This document shows positions 17,781 to 25,875 of a stretch of 64,000 bases of DNA, one piece after another. The notes under the pieces are model-generated. The model worked only from the letters and a program-made list of their open reading frames with translations, searched no databases and was not told the origin of the DNA. The DNA comes from Teredinibacter haidensis. Its GTDB lineage: Bacteria > Pseudomonadota > Gammaproteobacteria > Pseudomonadales > Cellvibrionaceae. The translations under genes were made by a program, and so were the position numbers. The stretch spans positions 1,736,001 through 1,800,000 of the forward strand of contig NZ_CP060084.1 in NCBI RefSeq assembly GCF_014211975.1, read 5' to 3'. Numbering within the stretch: position 1 is the stretch's first letter; the number at the start of each line of letters is the position of its first letter.

Positions 17781-18542
17781 ATGAAAAAAGTCATTTTGTT
17801 AATAATATGTTTTCTCCTGACAGGCCAAGCCTTTGCAGCCGAAACCATTATCGCCGTCGCCGCGAATTTTACCGATGCCATGCGCAATATCGTACCTCTA
17901 TTTGAACAGTCTACCGGTCACAGCGTGAAAGTCAGTTTCGGATCCACAGGTAAACTGTTCTCACAAATCGAGAACGGTGCGCCTTTTGATGTATTCCTTG
18001 CTGCCGACACCAAACGTCCAAGTAAAGCGGAAGAAAAAATGCTGGCAGTAAAAGGGACTCGTTTTACTTACGCACGAGGTAAGCTGGTGTTATGGAGCGC
18101 AATACCAGGATTATTCAATGATGGTGAGGCCTATTTAAAAAAAGGGGACTTCAAACGCATCGCCATCGCCAACCCCAAAACGGCACCTTACGGTTTGGCA
18201 GCGCAACAGGTATTGGAATACCTAAGTATCTGGAACGTACTACAGCGTAAATTGGTGCGGGGTGACTCCATTGCTCAAACCTTCCAGTTCACTGCCACCC
18301 GCAACGCTGAAATAGGTTTCGTTGCGCTATCACAAGTCAAATCATGGCGCGGTAAACCTGGGTCGTTCTGGGAAATCCCTGAAAGCGGCTATGCCCCCAT
18401 CGCCCAGCAAGCAGTTTTACTAAAAAAGGGTGAAAAAAATACTGCAGCAAAGGCCTTTCTCGAGTTTCTGAAAGAAGCCAAAGCGCAAGCAGTTATTGCG
18501 CGTCTTGGATATGGTGTGGAAAATAGCATCATCGGAGAATAG
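17781..18542 (+). CDS. modA: Periplasmic molybdate-binding protein ModA
   Basis: Substrate-binding subunit of the molybdate ABC transporter. 253 residues. Signal peptide in residues 1-20 (KKVILLIICFLLTGQAFA, cleaved before AET). Ligand-site segments are conserved: VAANFTDAM, VSFGSTGKLFSQI, DVFLAADTKRPSKAEE, NPKTAPYGLAAQQVLE and EIGFVALSQV. The gene is 15 bases after modE and probably was co-transcribed. No modB permease or modC ATPase follows; a hairpin and a gene on the other strand come next. The protein looks intact but has no local transporter partner. Confidence 0.92.
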   Translation: MKKVILLIICFLLTGQAFAAETIIAVAANFTDAMRNIVPLFEQSTGHSVKVSFGSTGKLFSQIENGAPFDVFLAADTKRPSKAEEKMLAVKGTRFTYARGKLVLWSAIPGLFNDGEAYLKKGDFKRIAIANPKTAPYGLAAQQVLEYLSIWNVLQRKLVRGDSIAQTFQFTATRNAEIGFVALSQVKSWRGKPGSFWEIPESGYAPIAQQAVLLKKGEKNTAAKAFLEFLKEAKAQAVIARLGYGVENSIIGE

Positions 18543-18568
18543 CATTTTACATCTATCACTTTCGACAA

Positions 18569-18598
18569 GTCAGGCTTTGGATACCGTCAAAGCCTGAC
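18569..18598 (+). terminator. Perfect hairpin after modA
   Basis: GTCAGGCTTTG (18569-18579) and CAAAGCCTGAC (18588-18598) form an 11-bp perfect stem with an 8-base loop, 26 bases after the modA stop. The downstream sequence is AT-rich but has no clean T run. It closes the mod locus. Confidence 0.6.
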
Positions 18599-18731
18599 AT
18601 ATTAACTATTATTTAAGCGCTGGAAATAAATATTTCAGAACCATCATTGCCCTGGTAAACGATGTATCGGAACGAGCCAAGGAGAATACTACAGCGCCCT
18701 CGGCTTCACATGTATATGTAGAGACAATGGG

Positions 18732-19670
18732 TTAGCGCCAACGATAAGGGACTAAATCAAACGACTTAGCCCACTCCTGAGCGGAACCATCGTAGAACTT
18801 TACATTTTCATAGCCCAGCACCTGAGTTAACAGATACCACCAGATACTGGTATACCCACCAACTCCACAATAGACCACAATTTCAGATTGTTTGGATGCC
18901 CGCAAGCGTAAAACGCCGGCCACCATATCATCAAGAATTTCTCGATCCTTAAATGTGTAAACGTTATCTTCGCTTAAATCATAAGCCCAGGGTGCAGGGA
19001 GTGATTTGGCCGTAAAAATATGCCCGGGCTTAGCAGCAAAAGGTTCAATCGTTACACCAAAATAGACATCCGCATCACGCGCATCTATTATATTGACTCG
19101 CCATACCTGAGTTAACACATAGTCTAATGATACAAACATATCGTTAATGGGATCACCGTCATAAACGGTACCCACAGATTCCACCACTTCCACACTCGCG
19201 CCTCGCTCCTCACTCGACCATTTAGTATAACCACCGTCCAAGATCGCTACGTTATTAACACCAAGATAAATAAGCGTATCAGCAACTCGTGTTGCCGCCG
19301 CCAGACCATAATGCGGCGGTTCGCCGGGGCTTGGATCGGAAACAATCACGACCTTAGACGATTGAGCTATACCCAAATGCCCCAGGGTTTCAAATAAACC
19401 CTCGACTTCCGGCAACTCCAATAACAACCCCTCGTTCATGGTTATCCAGGCGGAAAATGGAACAACGAAAGGCTCATTTAACGCGCCAGGAATATGACCA
19501 GCCAAATACCTATCTGCAGAACGTACATCGAGCACAATCACATCCGGCACATTAATATTTTCCGATAACCAACCAGTGGAAACGATCGGATCAATTGTTC
19601 GGCTAGATGCCAATGACGATCCAGCAACAAGAGCAAGCAACACTAATAATCCACGTATATAAATAGTCAC
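18732..19670 (-). CDS. Exported tandem-rhodanese sulfurtransferase
   Basis: 312 residues. Signal peptide at about 1-23 (GLLVLLALVAGSSLAS). Two rhodanese modules follow. The first (about 28-160) has VIVLDVRSADRYLAGHIPGA but no catalytic cysteine in its active loop (VSDPSPGEPPHYG). The second (about 178-310) carries Cys268 in VVYCGVGGYTS. This non-catalytic plus catalytic pairing is the standard thiosulfate or 3-mercaptopyruvate sulfurtransferase layout. The export signal places it in the periplasm, which is less usual. No operon partner is seen. Confidence 0.85.
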   Translation of the reverse strand: MTIYIRGLLVLLALVAGSSLASSRTIDPIVSTGWLSENINVPDVIVLDVRSADRYLAGHIPGALNEPFVVPFSAWITMNEGLLLELPEVEGLFETLGHLGIAQSSKVVIVSDPSPGEPPHYGLAAATRVADTLIYLGVNNVAILDGGYTKWSSEERGASVEVVESVGTVYDGDPINDMFVSLDYVLTQVWRVNIIDARDADVYFGVTIEPFAAKPGHIFTAKSLPAPWAYDLSEDNVYTFKDREILDDMVAGVLRLRASKQSEIVVYCGVGGYTSIWWYLLTQVLGYENVKFYDGSAQEWAKSFDLVPYRWR

Positions 19671-20200
19671 GGGCAGTTCCTCTCCAATATAATTAACAAA
19701 ATAGAAATTCTAGTGTGAAGAACGGTCGTTAATCCGTGACGAAAGTGATATTTAGACAGAAAATAGTATTGGCTCTGCTTACCTCTAACTCCCGCGTGAT
19801 CAACACCGCGAATTCAGTGGGTATTTAACCAGGTAAATTTGATAAAACACATGAATGTAACAGGCGTATCACATGTTTACTAACAATAAGCAAAGATGAC
19901 CTATCACCTCAACAAGCGATACGCAGATAACAAGACAACAGTCATGGCGTACCGCCTCCACAACGCAAATATCTAGTCGAGTTTAACGTCATAATTTACC
20001 CTTTTGTTCACTAACATATCCCAAACGGGAACACTGCTTTGATAAGCCGCAAAAAATAGGTGTATCATCAAGCAGCATAGGCGTATATAGCGCAACTGAG
20101 GGTGACAAAGATCGAACAACGTGCAGAACTGTCGAACACCCGTAAGAGCAATGTGTTTTTCAGCCCCATCAATAAATCAACCATTAAGAGAGTCTATACG
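19671..20200. other. Non-coding region between divergent rhodanese and lipoprotein genes
   Basis: No gene is supported. A frame continuous with the lipoprotein extends back to 20102, but the lipoprotein signal only makes sense from the ATG at 20201, so 20102-20200 is treated as leader. Two divergent promoters are expected here. Confidence 0.5.
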
Positions 20201-20608
20201 ATGAAATTACCATTGAAAAAATCGATTTTCGCACTGGCATGTTTTTGTTTAGTGACTGCCGCTGGCTGTAGTGTTGAGGAAAAAGACAAAGCAAAAAGCG
20301 CCGTTGAAGATGCCATGAACGCGACCAAATCCACGCTTGAAGAAACAAAAAATACCGCTGGCGAATATACGGAAAGCGCTGCTGACACCATAGAAGATGG
20401 CGTAGCAGCAACCAAAGATAAGGCAGGGAAGGTCGCCGACAGTGCCGCCTCCACGTATGAAGACACTAAAAAAATGGTGACGGAAACGGCAGGCAAAATG
20501 ACCGACAAATCTGAGAGTATGGTAGACGGTTCAAGCGATAAACCCGCAGAGCTGAAAGCTACCGCCGAAGCAAAAGCGAAGGCATTAAGCGACAAAGTAA
20601 CCAAGTAA
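20201..20608 (+). CDS. LEA-like lipoprotein
   Basis: About 135 residues. Residues 1-20 are a lipoprotein signal (KKSIFALACFCLVTAAGC) with the lipobox TAAGC. The mature part is an alternating Lys/Glu/Ala/Thr amphipathic helix with degenerate 11-residue-type repeats (ATKDKAGKVADSAAS, YEDTKKMVTETAGKM). This resembles late-embryogenesis-abundant or YtxH/apolipoprotein-like stress proteins. The probable role is envelope protection during desiccation, osmotic or other stress, inferred from composition only. It ends in a strong hairpin at 20617-20645. Confidence 0.75.
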   Translation: MKLPLKKSIFALACFCLVTAAGCSVEEKDKAKSAVEDAMNATKSTLEETKNTAGEYTESAADTIEDGVAATKDKAGKVADSAASTYEDTKKMVTETAGKMTDKSESMVDGSSDKPAELKATAEAKAKALSDKVTK

Positions 20609-20616
20609 AATGAACG

Positions 20617-20645
20617 AACCCGATCCATTACAAATGGGTCGGGTT
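20617..20645 (+). terminator. Hairpin after the LEA-like lipoprotein gene
   Basis: AACCCGATCCATT (20617-20629) pairs with AATGGGTCGGGTT (20633-20645), 13 pairs including one wobble, with a 3-base loop. It starts 8 bases after the stop codon. No strong T run follows. Confidence 0.6.
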
Positions 20646-20724
20646 AATCTATTCCCCTAAATATCGACTATCACCGATGTAAATATCATCATAAATACTT
20701 CCTCTGAAGACTCAAAAGAAAGTA

Positions 20725-21132
20725 TTAAACCCACGCGTGAGTTACACTATTTTCCTCATCAATTTGGTCATTAAGCGTCCAAAGGTCATAAAGAATCCCC
20801 AGGCCAAAAAGACCAAACGTCAATAAATACAACACTGCGGTTAGCCACTTACCCATGTACATACGATGTGCGCCAAAGACTCCGAGTAAAAACAGTAATA
20901 GCCAGCAGATGCTGTAGTTAACACTCCCTTCGATATACGCACGATCAGCATCGCTATCCATAGCCGGGATTAAGAAGAGATCGACAATCCAACCAATTAA
21001 AAAAAAGCCAAATGTAAAAAACCATAATGTTCCCGTAATCGGTTTACCGTAGTAAAAGCGATGCGCCCCCATAAATCCGAATATCCAGGCCACATAGCCC
21101 ACCGCAACCGAATGCGAGTTATTGTTATTCAT
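20725..21132 (-). CDS. TM2 domain membrane protein
   Basis: About 135 residues with two TM2-type helix hairpins: WIFGFMGAHRFYYGKPITG with the following helix, and LLGVFGAHRMYMGKWLTAVL with the following helix. Each has the family's GxHRxYxGK turn. The second ends with GILYDLWTLNDQI, the usual TM2 tail. The frame extends upstream to 21180, but ATG at 21132 has GAGGAT five bases before it and yields the expected short N-terminus. Function of bacterial TM2 proteins is unknown. Confidence 0.82.
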   Translation of the reverse strand: MNNNNSHSVAVGYVAWIFGFMGAHRFYYGKPITGTLWFFTFGFFLIGWIVDLFLIPAMDSDADRAYIEGSVNYSICWLLLFLLGVFGAHRMYMGKWLTAVLYLLTFGLFGLGILYDLWTLNDQIDEENSVTHAWV

Positions 21133-21602
21133 AAGATCCTCTATACTAAATTGCTGGGACTGCAGTAATACAGGATTCATACCAACTTACAACTTGTTGA
21201 ATTTGCTAGTGTTTTTTAATTGGTGGCTAGCGTTTTTAAATAATCAGACTAAATTGTGGCTAAATTCGCCAACAGGCTAAGGATACCCAGCCATCATCCA
21301 TGCTATACGAACAGATACCTGATCCTATGCTCTCCTATGTGCACCCCGGCCGCCTAACCTGGACTCCGCTCTGCATATTCCTCTAGGTGAAACATTTTCC
21401 CCTCCAGCATGGGATAAGAAGCAAGGGGATGGCACTAAACAATGGGATTATGCTATTACATCCAGAAACAAGGCGCTCTTCGGTGTCGATGGCAGCAGAA
21501 ATTCGTAATAAACGTTCAATCCTTTAAGCCCCGCCCCTCGGGGCCTACGGGCCTATTCGTCTAAAAATCGGAGCGCTGGCCGTATTATTAAGCGCTGCTA
21601 TA

Positions 21603-21746
21603 TCAGCTAGTAGTATGCAAAATACCCGTTTCTTGCGATAATCCGGCTTCGCGTAAGCGCTCACTAAAATGCGTATAGGCAGTTTGGGCGTTGCCCCGTG
21701 CCATTATGGCGTCAAACCCCTCCTTGAGGATTGCTGACAAAGACAC
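21603..21746 (-). CDS. Possible small protein or gene remnant (47 codons)
   Basis: A minus-strand frame from GTG at 21746 to TGA at 21603 reads with protein-like composition: SLSAILKEGFDAIMARGNAQ and AYTHFSERLREAGLSQETG. It has balanced charged and hydrophobic residues and would form two amphipathic helices. A stop lies three codons before the GTG, so it is either a small gene or the surviving tail of a decayed one. No family recognised. The rest of the 21133-21780 gap shows no other gene. Confidence 0.3.
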   Translation of the reverse strand: MSLSAILKEGFDAIMARGNAQTAYTHFSERLREAGLSQETGILHTTS

Positions 21747-21780
21747 GAGCGTCTATGCGTAAATTTAGTAAATTCAACAT

Positions 21781-21810
21781 CTGTTTTTGTAATGGTGATG
21801 GCAAAAACAG
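21781..21810 (+). promoter_or_regulatory. Inverted repeat in the cold-shock gene leader
   Basis: CTGTTTTTG (21781-21789) and CAAAAACAG (21802-21810) form a perfect 9-bp stem with a 12-base loop. It ends 35 bases before the start codon. Cold-shock mRNAs are often controlled by temperature-dependent leader structures, so this is a candidate regulatory hairpin. Confidence 0.4.
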
Positions 21811-21845
21811 AATTTTATTCTTCACCAAAAGATAAAGAGCACAGT

Positions 21846-22052
21846 ATGACTAAAGGTACAGTAAAGTGGTTTAATGCCGATAAAGGCTTCGGTTTTATTA
21901 CTCCTGAAGATGGTAGTAAAGATTTATTTGTTCATCATTCAGAAATTCAAGCAGGCGGCGGATACGCAACTCTGAATGACGGCCAAGCCGTTGAGTTCGA
22001 AGTAGGCCAAGGCCAAAAAGGACCATGCGCAAACAAGGTTCGTCCTCTGTAA
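21846..22052 (+). CDS. Cold-shock domain protein (CspA family)
   Basis: 68-residue nucleic-acid chaperone with a single cold-shock domain. The RNP1 motif is in KWFNADKGFGFI and the RNP2 motif is DLFVHHSEI. The tail is VEFEVGQGQKGPCANKVRPL. The frame extends upstream to 21792, but ATG at 21846 gives the invariant MTKGTVKWF-type start. It is monocistronic, with a hairpin leader upstream and a nested double hairpin downstream. Confidence 0.95.
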   Translation: MTKGTVKWFNADKGFGFITPEDGSKDLFVHHSEIQAGGGYATLNDGQAVEFEVGQGQKGPCANKVRPL

Positions 22053-22076
22053 GAGCAAACCTATAGCAATTCTAGC

Positions 22077-22142
22077 AAGCCGAATAGCACGAACTGCGCC
22101 GCTTTTACCCTAAAGTGGCGCTTTTTGCGTGCTATTCGGCTT
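22077..22142 (+). repeat. Nested inverted repeat after the cold-shock gene
   Basis: AAGCCGAATAGCACG (22077-22091) and CGTGCTATTCGGCTT (22128-22142) are perfect 15-bp complements that enclose an intrinsic terminator. The whole element can fold as one long stem with the terminator hairpin at its tip. Confidence 0.75.
22096..22126 (+). terminator. Intrinsic terminator of the cold-shock gene
   Basis: GCGCCGCTTT pairs with AAAGTGGCGC (10 pairs, one wobble) and is followed by TTTTT at 22122-22126. Clear Rho-independent form, 43 bases past the stop codon. Confidence 0.8.
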
Positions 22143-22172
22143 ATAGGCCTTTATCTAAAGCGGGCCTTTAGA

Positions 22173-22679
22173 ATGAATAAGCCAACGTTATATAGCTTCT
22201 CTGGACTGCCAGGATCGGGAAAATCTACGCTTGCTCAAGCGCTATCTCAGGTTACAGGTTTTACCTACTTAAGAATTGATACTATTGAACAAGGCTTGAG
22301 GGATCTCTGCCATACCGAAGTCAAGGGCGAAGGTTATCGCCTGTCTTATCGAATTGCCACGGATAACCTAAAGGTAGGCGTCTCTGTTATTGCCGACTCC
22401 TGTAATCCCATTGAGCTAACTCGGTCAGAATGGAATGAAGCGGCTTTGCTGTCAAATGCAAACATTGTAAATATCGAAGTGATTTGTTCGGATGTATCCG
22501 AACACAAGCGACGCGTAAAAACCCGAGCAAATACAGTAGCTGGACTCAGCCCACCCAAATGGGAGGACATAGAAAACAGGGAGTATCATTCTTGGACAAA
22601 AGAGAGACTTGTTATTGATACTGCAGGTAAACTCTTAAGCGAAAGCCTCAAAGAACTACTATCTGGCCTAGGCATTTAA
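22173..22679 (+). CDS. Small P-loop ATP-binding kinase-like protein (AAA_33)
   Basis: 168 residues. Walker A GLPGSGKST lies at about residues 11-19, followed by YLRIDTIEQGLRDL (a D-x-I motif common in zeta-toxin or AAA_33 kinases) and SVIADSCNPIELTRSEWNEA. The latter resembles the VIVDADNPL-type substrate helix of gluconate or phosphotransferase-like P-loop kinases. R-rich VSEHKRRVKTRAN could be the lid. The substrate is unknown. ATG at 22173 is chosen over upstream in-frame codons because it starts at the first beta strand. The frame upstream would run through the terminator element. Confidence 0.78.
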   Translation: MNKPTLYSFSGLPGSGKSTLAQALSQVTGFTYLRIDTIEQGLRDLCHTEVKGEGYRLSYRIATDNLKVGVSVIADSCNPIELTRSEWNEAALLSNANIVNIEVICSDVSEHKRRVKTRANTVAGLSPPKWEDIENREYHSWTKERLVIDTAGKLLSESLKELLSGLGI

Positions 22680-22760
22680 TAGATCCGATACAAATCGGCC
22701 CTTAAGATATAAATATCGCGAAGCACAACCAATACGAGCACGTAAAGATTGGTTTTGCGC

Positions 22761-23990
22761 CTACCCTTTAATTCCCCTCACAATTTCAGACTCAACTGTC
22801 AATAGAGCCTCACCAATAGACAACGCCTTCCATACACCGTTTTCACAACGGGCGAGTCCCAGCCTCTCCAGCTTTTTAAGACCGTCTTCTACCTCAAAAT
22901 CTATTTCTGTCTGCCATTTATCCTGAAACCACTGTTCGATATCCCTATCAAGATTATCTTGCGTTAATCCGTTACGACAAATTGAAAGAAAAAACCAAGC
23001 CAGAAAAGTCTCTTTAAACTCCTCATCTTCCGCATCCGCTATTAAGCGATAAAAGACTCCTGCGTTGTTATCCAGCGATTTAAAATAGAGGTTCTGTGTC
23101 AGTGCCTGACTGAAACGCAACTTTCGATTTTTAAAGCTATTAAACTGTTTCCATAAATAGCCGGCAACAGCGCCCACACCTGCAGCCAAAGCAAGTAAAG
23201 CGGCGGAGTCCAGCGCAACAGGTGTATTATGTAAACCCAACCAAAACCCTAGAACACCGCTCAAAAGAACAAGCGTGGCCCCCAGTTTGGTAGTAAGCAC
23301 TACTCCGCCACTGACTAATGCAGGAATACCTATCAACAGCTTATCCAACAGACGCATACCGATGCGCGTATTGGGAAATAGCATTTCCAAATCGGCTTTG
23401 GGCACGTTGCGAAATAACTTTAATAGCGTTTTACGAGAACGACCAAGCAGTTCGACATTTTTTCCAAGCGAGGCAGTATCTTTAAACCGCAGATAAAGCA
23501 CCACCCTGTCGTAATTGGTGAATTCGATCTCACGTTTTCGAAGGCCAAGTAATTCGGGAATAACTTCTGTCTTTATCGAGATACCACGACAATAAACCAA
23601 CACCTCTTCAAATTCATCAAAATCGATATGCAGGCGAATTTTAAAAAGAGAGGACTCAGATAAAGCCGCTTCAAGATCAACCTTCGTTAAACGAATAAAA
23701 TTGCCCTGCTCTAAAACTCTTTCGAGCTTCTGCTTAAACTCACCAGAGGTTTCTCTTACGCTTACATCTAAAAACGGTTGCCGTGTATCCAAATCGGGAT
23801 CAAAAGGCTCATAAGCCAGCGTAAGCTCATTCTGCGTTTGATAAAACTCCGAGTGAAACAACTTTTGTAGTAATCCGGCTATACGTACAATATCGTTTTT
23901 TTGATATTTAGATACACCTGAACTCTGTAGGCACATTGCCAGTAAATCGTGGCGCGTAAAAGGAATAAAGTGTTGTAGATCTTGTGCCAT
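22761..23990 (-). CDS. DUF3754 (TMEM143-like) membrane protein
   Basis: 409 residues. The N-terminal soluble part carries FIPFTRHDL near the start and YDRVVLYLRFKD; the diagnostic segment MLFPNTRIGMRLLDKLLIGIPA follows (about residues 205-226). Two adjacent membrane helices (about 228-250 and 260-280) come next, then a C-terminal soluble domain ending in a winged-helix-like LKKLERLGLARCENGVW. This matches the DUF3754/TMEM143 family found in bacteria and mitochondria. Its function is unknown. Monocistronic. Confidence 0.82.
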   Translation of the reverse strand: MAQDLQHFIPFTRHDLLAMCLQSSGVSKYQKNDIVRIAGLLQKLFHSEFYQTQNELTLAYEPFDPDLDTRQPFLDVSVRETSGEFKQKLERVLEQGNFIRLTKVDLEAALSESSLFKIRLHIDFDEFEEVLVYCRGISIKTEVIPELLGLRKREIEFTNYDRVVLYLRFKDTASLGKNVELLGRSRKTLLKLFRNVPKADLEMLFPNTRIGMRLLDKLLIGIPALVSGGVVLTTKLGATLVLLSGVLGFWLGLHNTPVALDSAALLALAAGVGAVAGYLWKQFNSFKNRKLRFSQALTQNLYFKSLDNNAGVFYRLIADAEDEEFKETFLAWFFLSICRNGLTQDNLDRDIEQWFQDKWQTEIDFEVEDGLKKLERLGLARCENGVWKALSIGEALLTVESEIVRGIKG

Positions 23991-24151
23991 GTTTCGCGCT
24001 CTATCCAGAAAGTGGGTTCACCCATAATATTAACAGTTTAAATGGCCGCCATAGAAAGTGAAGGCACCCAGCGTCTATATTTGGGGGAATAGATAGAGAC
24101 AAAGGAGCGAAAATATAGGTTAGAGCTCCCTGAAAGGACATTTAAAACCAC

Positions 24152-24613
24152 TTAGGAAAGGCCGAAATATTTCGCCGTTGCCTGTTGAATCCAGCTTTCG
24201 TTATGCTTATCCTGCCGACCTAAAATGTTCTTTTTTACACAATCACAGTAGCTGGCGTCGTCCTCTTGAATATGCTCCAGCAACCAATTTAGCAATATAT
24301 CTGCCAGCAACGGTGCGACATTTTCTCCAGACTTAAATCGTCTGTATAAGGCCTCAATTTGGTTTTTAAACGCATGATGGGTCACCTGATGCTCAGCCAG
24401 ATCAGGATAGCTGGACTCTTCCATCAACGCTTCTTCAAATTCGAAATGCGACCAAGTATAGTCGACCAGCATGGCCAGAACTTCAGCGAGTTCGCTCTGA
24501 TTGTTCGGGTTATCCTTCAGTTCTTCCACCTGATTAATATAACCAACAATGCGTTGATGCTGGCCATCAATAACAGGAATACCTATCTCATACTGTTCCG
24601 ACCAAGTGATCAT
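24152..24613 (-). CDS. Bacteriohemerythrin (second gene of a tandem pair)
   Basis: 153-residue O2-binding di-iron protein. All ligands of the hemerythrin site are visible: His19 (GQHQ), His56 and Glu60 (SHFEFEE), His75 and His79 (EHQVTHH), His114 and Asp119 (EHIQEDD). Likely roles are oxygen storage, delivery or sensing in the cytoplasm. The start follows GGAGG. It lies 20 bases downstream of a paralogue, so the two form an operon. Sequence between the pair has diverged outside the ligand motifs. Confidence 0.93.
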   Translation of the reverse strand: MITWSEQYEIGIPVIDGQHQRIVGYINQVEELKDNPNNQSELAEVLAMLVDYTWSHFEFEEALMEESSYPDLAEHQVTHHAFKNQIEALYRRFKSGENVAPLLADILLNWLLEHIQEDDASYCDCVKKNILGRQDKHNESWIQQATAKYFGLS

Positions 24614-24633
24614 AAGCCAGTAACCTCCGATAT

Positions 24634-25086
24634 TTAACCAAACAGTCGATTAAACCAACTGCCCTGTTTTGCTTTGGTTCGTCGCGTAGCCTCTATCATA
24701 TTCGCTTTAACAACTGCCGAATAATCCCGATCATCACATTTAATATGATTAACCAACCAGGCTTTCAACACGTGAAGTAACTCTTCCGTAATATCATCGC
24801 CGGCTTTCGCTCGCTGTTGAAAACTGGCCACTCGCCGAGCAAATAAACGGTGTACTTTTTTATGAGCATTTAAAAATGGGTAGCCAGACTCCTCCATTAG
24901 GCTTTCCTCAAAAGCGAAATGCGAAAGCGTATAATCCACCAGCTCATCCAGAACCGAAAAGACGTCGTTCGTGCGATGGCTCTTGTGAGCATCGGAAACC
25001 GTGTTGATATAGTCAACAATCCGTTGATGCTGAGAGTCGATAACAGGAATACCCAGCTCTAATTCTGCAGTCCAAGCGATAGCCAT
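24634..25086 (-). CDS. Bacteriohemerythrin (first gene of a tandem pair)
   Basis: About 150 residues, with the hemerythrin fold. Ligands are in DSQHQRIVDYIN, LSHFAFEESLMEE, NAHKKVHRLF and VNHIKCDDRDY. The frame extends upstream to 25170, but ATG at 25086 follows GGGAGGTG and begins MAIAWTAELELGIPVID, the usual start. The C-terminus carries a basic tail (EATRRTKAKQGSWF). Operon with the next hemerythrin. Confidence 0.92.
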   Translation of the reverse strand: MAIAWTAELELGIPVIDSQHQRIVDYINTVSDAHKSHRTNDVFSVLDELVDYTLSHFAFEESLMEESGYPFLNAHKKVHRLFARRVASFQQRAKAGDDITEELLHVLKAWLVNHIKCDDRDYSAVVKANMIEATRRTKAKQGSWFNRLFG

Positions 25087-25286
25087 TGGAACACCTCCCG
25101 AAAGCCCAAAATAATCGCACCCACAACCCCGATAGAATTTAACTATTGGTAGCGAGTGGAAATTGATCAACTGAAGTATAAAACAGAAGAGTAAATATTC
25201 CAGAGAATAGCTCTGGGAGAACGAAACAAGCGCCGCAATCGATTTAAAGTGGCTAGAGACCTAGAGTATTACCAAAAAAATAGGCA

Positions 25287-25781
25287 TTAAACCTTGTGAG
25301 CCTGCACTTCATCCGCTAAGTAATCGAGCAGAGAATAGAGTTTTGAAGGTAACTGCTGGGAAAGCTCCTGACACGCGAGAAAATTCTTGATCGCCAACCC
25401 CAGATCTGTATCGCCCGTAACGCATAGTTTTCGGCGAAAAAACAACATATCCGGGTCAGTTTTTTGAGTGGCCATTAAAAAGAAATAGTGGCTGTTTCCA
25501 GTAAATTGAACATCGCTCCGGTCGGCATTTTTCAAAACTTTAAAACGCCCTCCCGCATAACTGAGATAAAAATTCAATGCGATGTCGTCAACGCTAATAT
25601 AAAGAATTTTATGCTGGAAAAAGTCCAGCTCCTTATCGTCAATGGCTTGCCTAAAAAGCTGATTTAATGCGCTCTCGATTGCGCGATGCATAGCCCAGAG
25701 GGGCGTGATACGCAGCAATTTTGATACCACCAATGGAGTGGTATCAATAGCTTTTTCAGTAAACCGTTGTTGATATGACAT
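25287..25781 (-). CDS. ubiT: Ubiquinone biosynthesis accessory factor UbiT (SCP2 domain)
   Basis: 164 residues with a SCP2 sterol-carrier fold, from about residue 45 to 145. The pattern ISVDDIALNFYLSYAGGRFKV, VQFTGNSHYFFLMATQKTDPDMLFFRRKLCVTGDTDLGLAIKNFL matches UbiT (YhbT). UbiT binds lipid and is needed for oxygen-independent ubiquinone synthesis together with UbiU and UbiV. It is divergent from ubiU across 94 bases. No clear FNR-type TTGAT-N4-ATCAA box was found in that interval. Confidence 0.9.
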   Translation of the reverse strand: MSYQQRFTEKAIDTTPLVVSKLLRITPLWAMHRAIESALNQLFRQAIDDKELDFFQHKILYISVDDIALNFYLSYAGGRFKVLKNADRSDVQFTGNSHYFFLMATQKTDPDMLFFRRKLCVTGDTDLGLAIKNFLACQELSQQLPSKLYSLLDYLADEVQAHKV

Positions 25782-25875
25782 AACTCAATTTTGCCTTGGA
25801 CATTAAACGTAAAATCTTTCGAACGCGCGCTATTATGCGGCTCCACAATTAATTAAAGCAAATACTAATCACGCC

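Noticed and set aside
20102..20200. N-terminal extension of the lipoprotein
   Set aside because: The lipoprotein signal must be N-terminal, and the ATG at 20201 places it there.
25163..25170. TTGATCAA palindrome before the hemerythrin pair as an FNR site
   Set aside because: An FNR site needs TTGAT and ATCAA separated by four bases; here the halves are fused.
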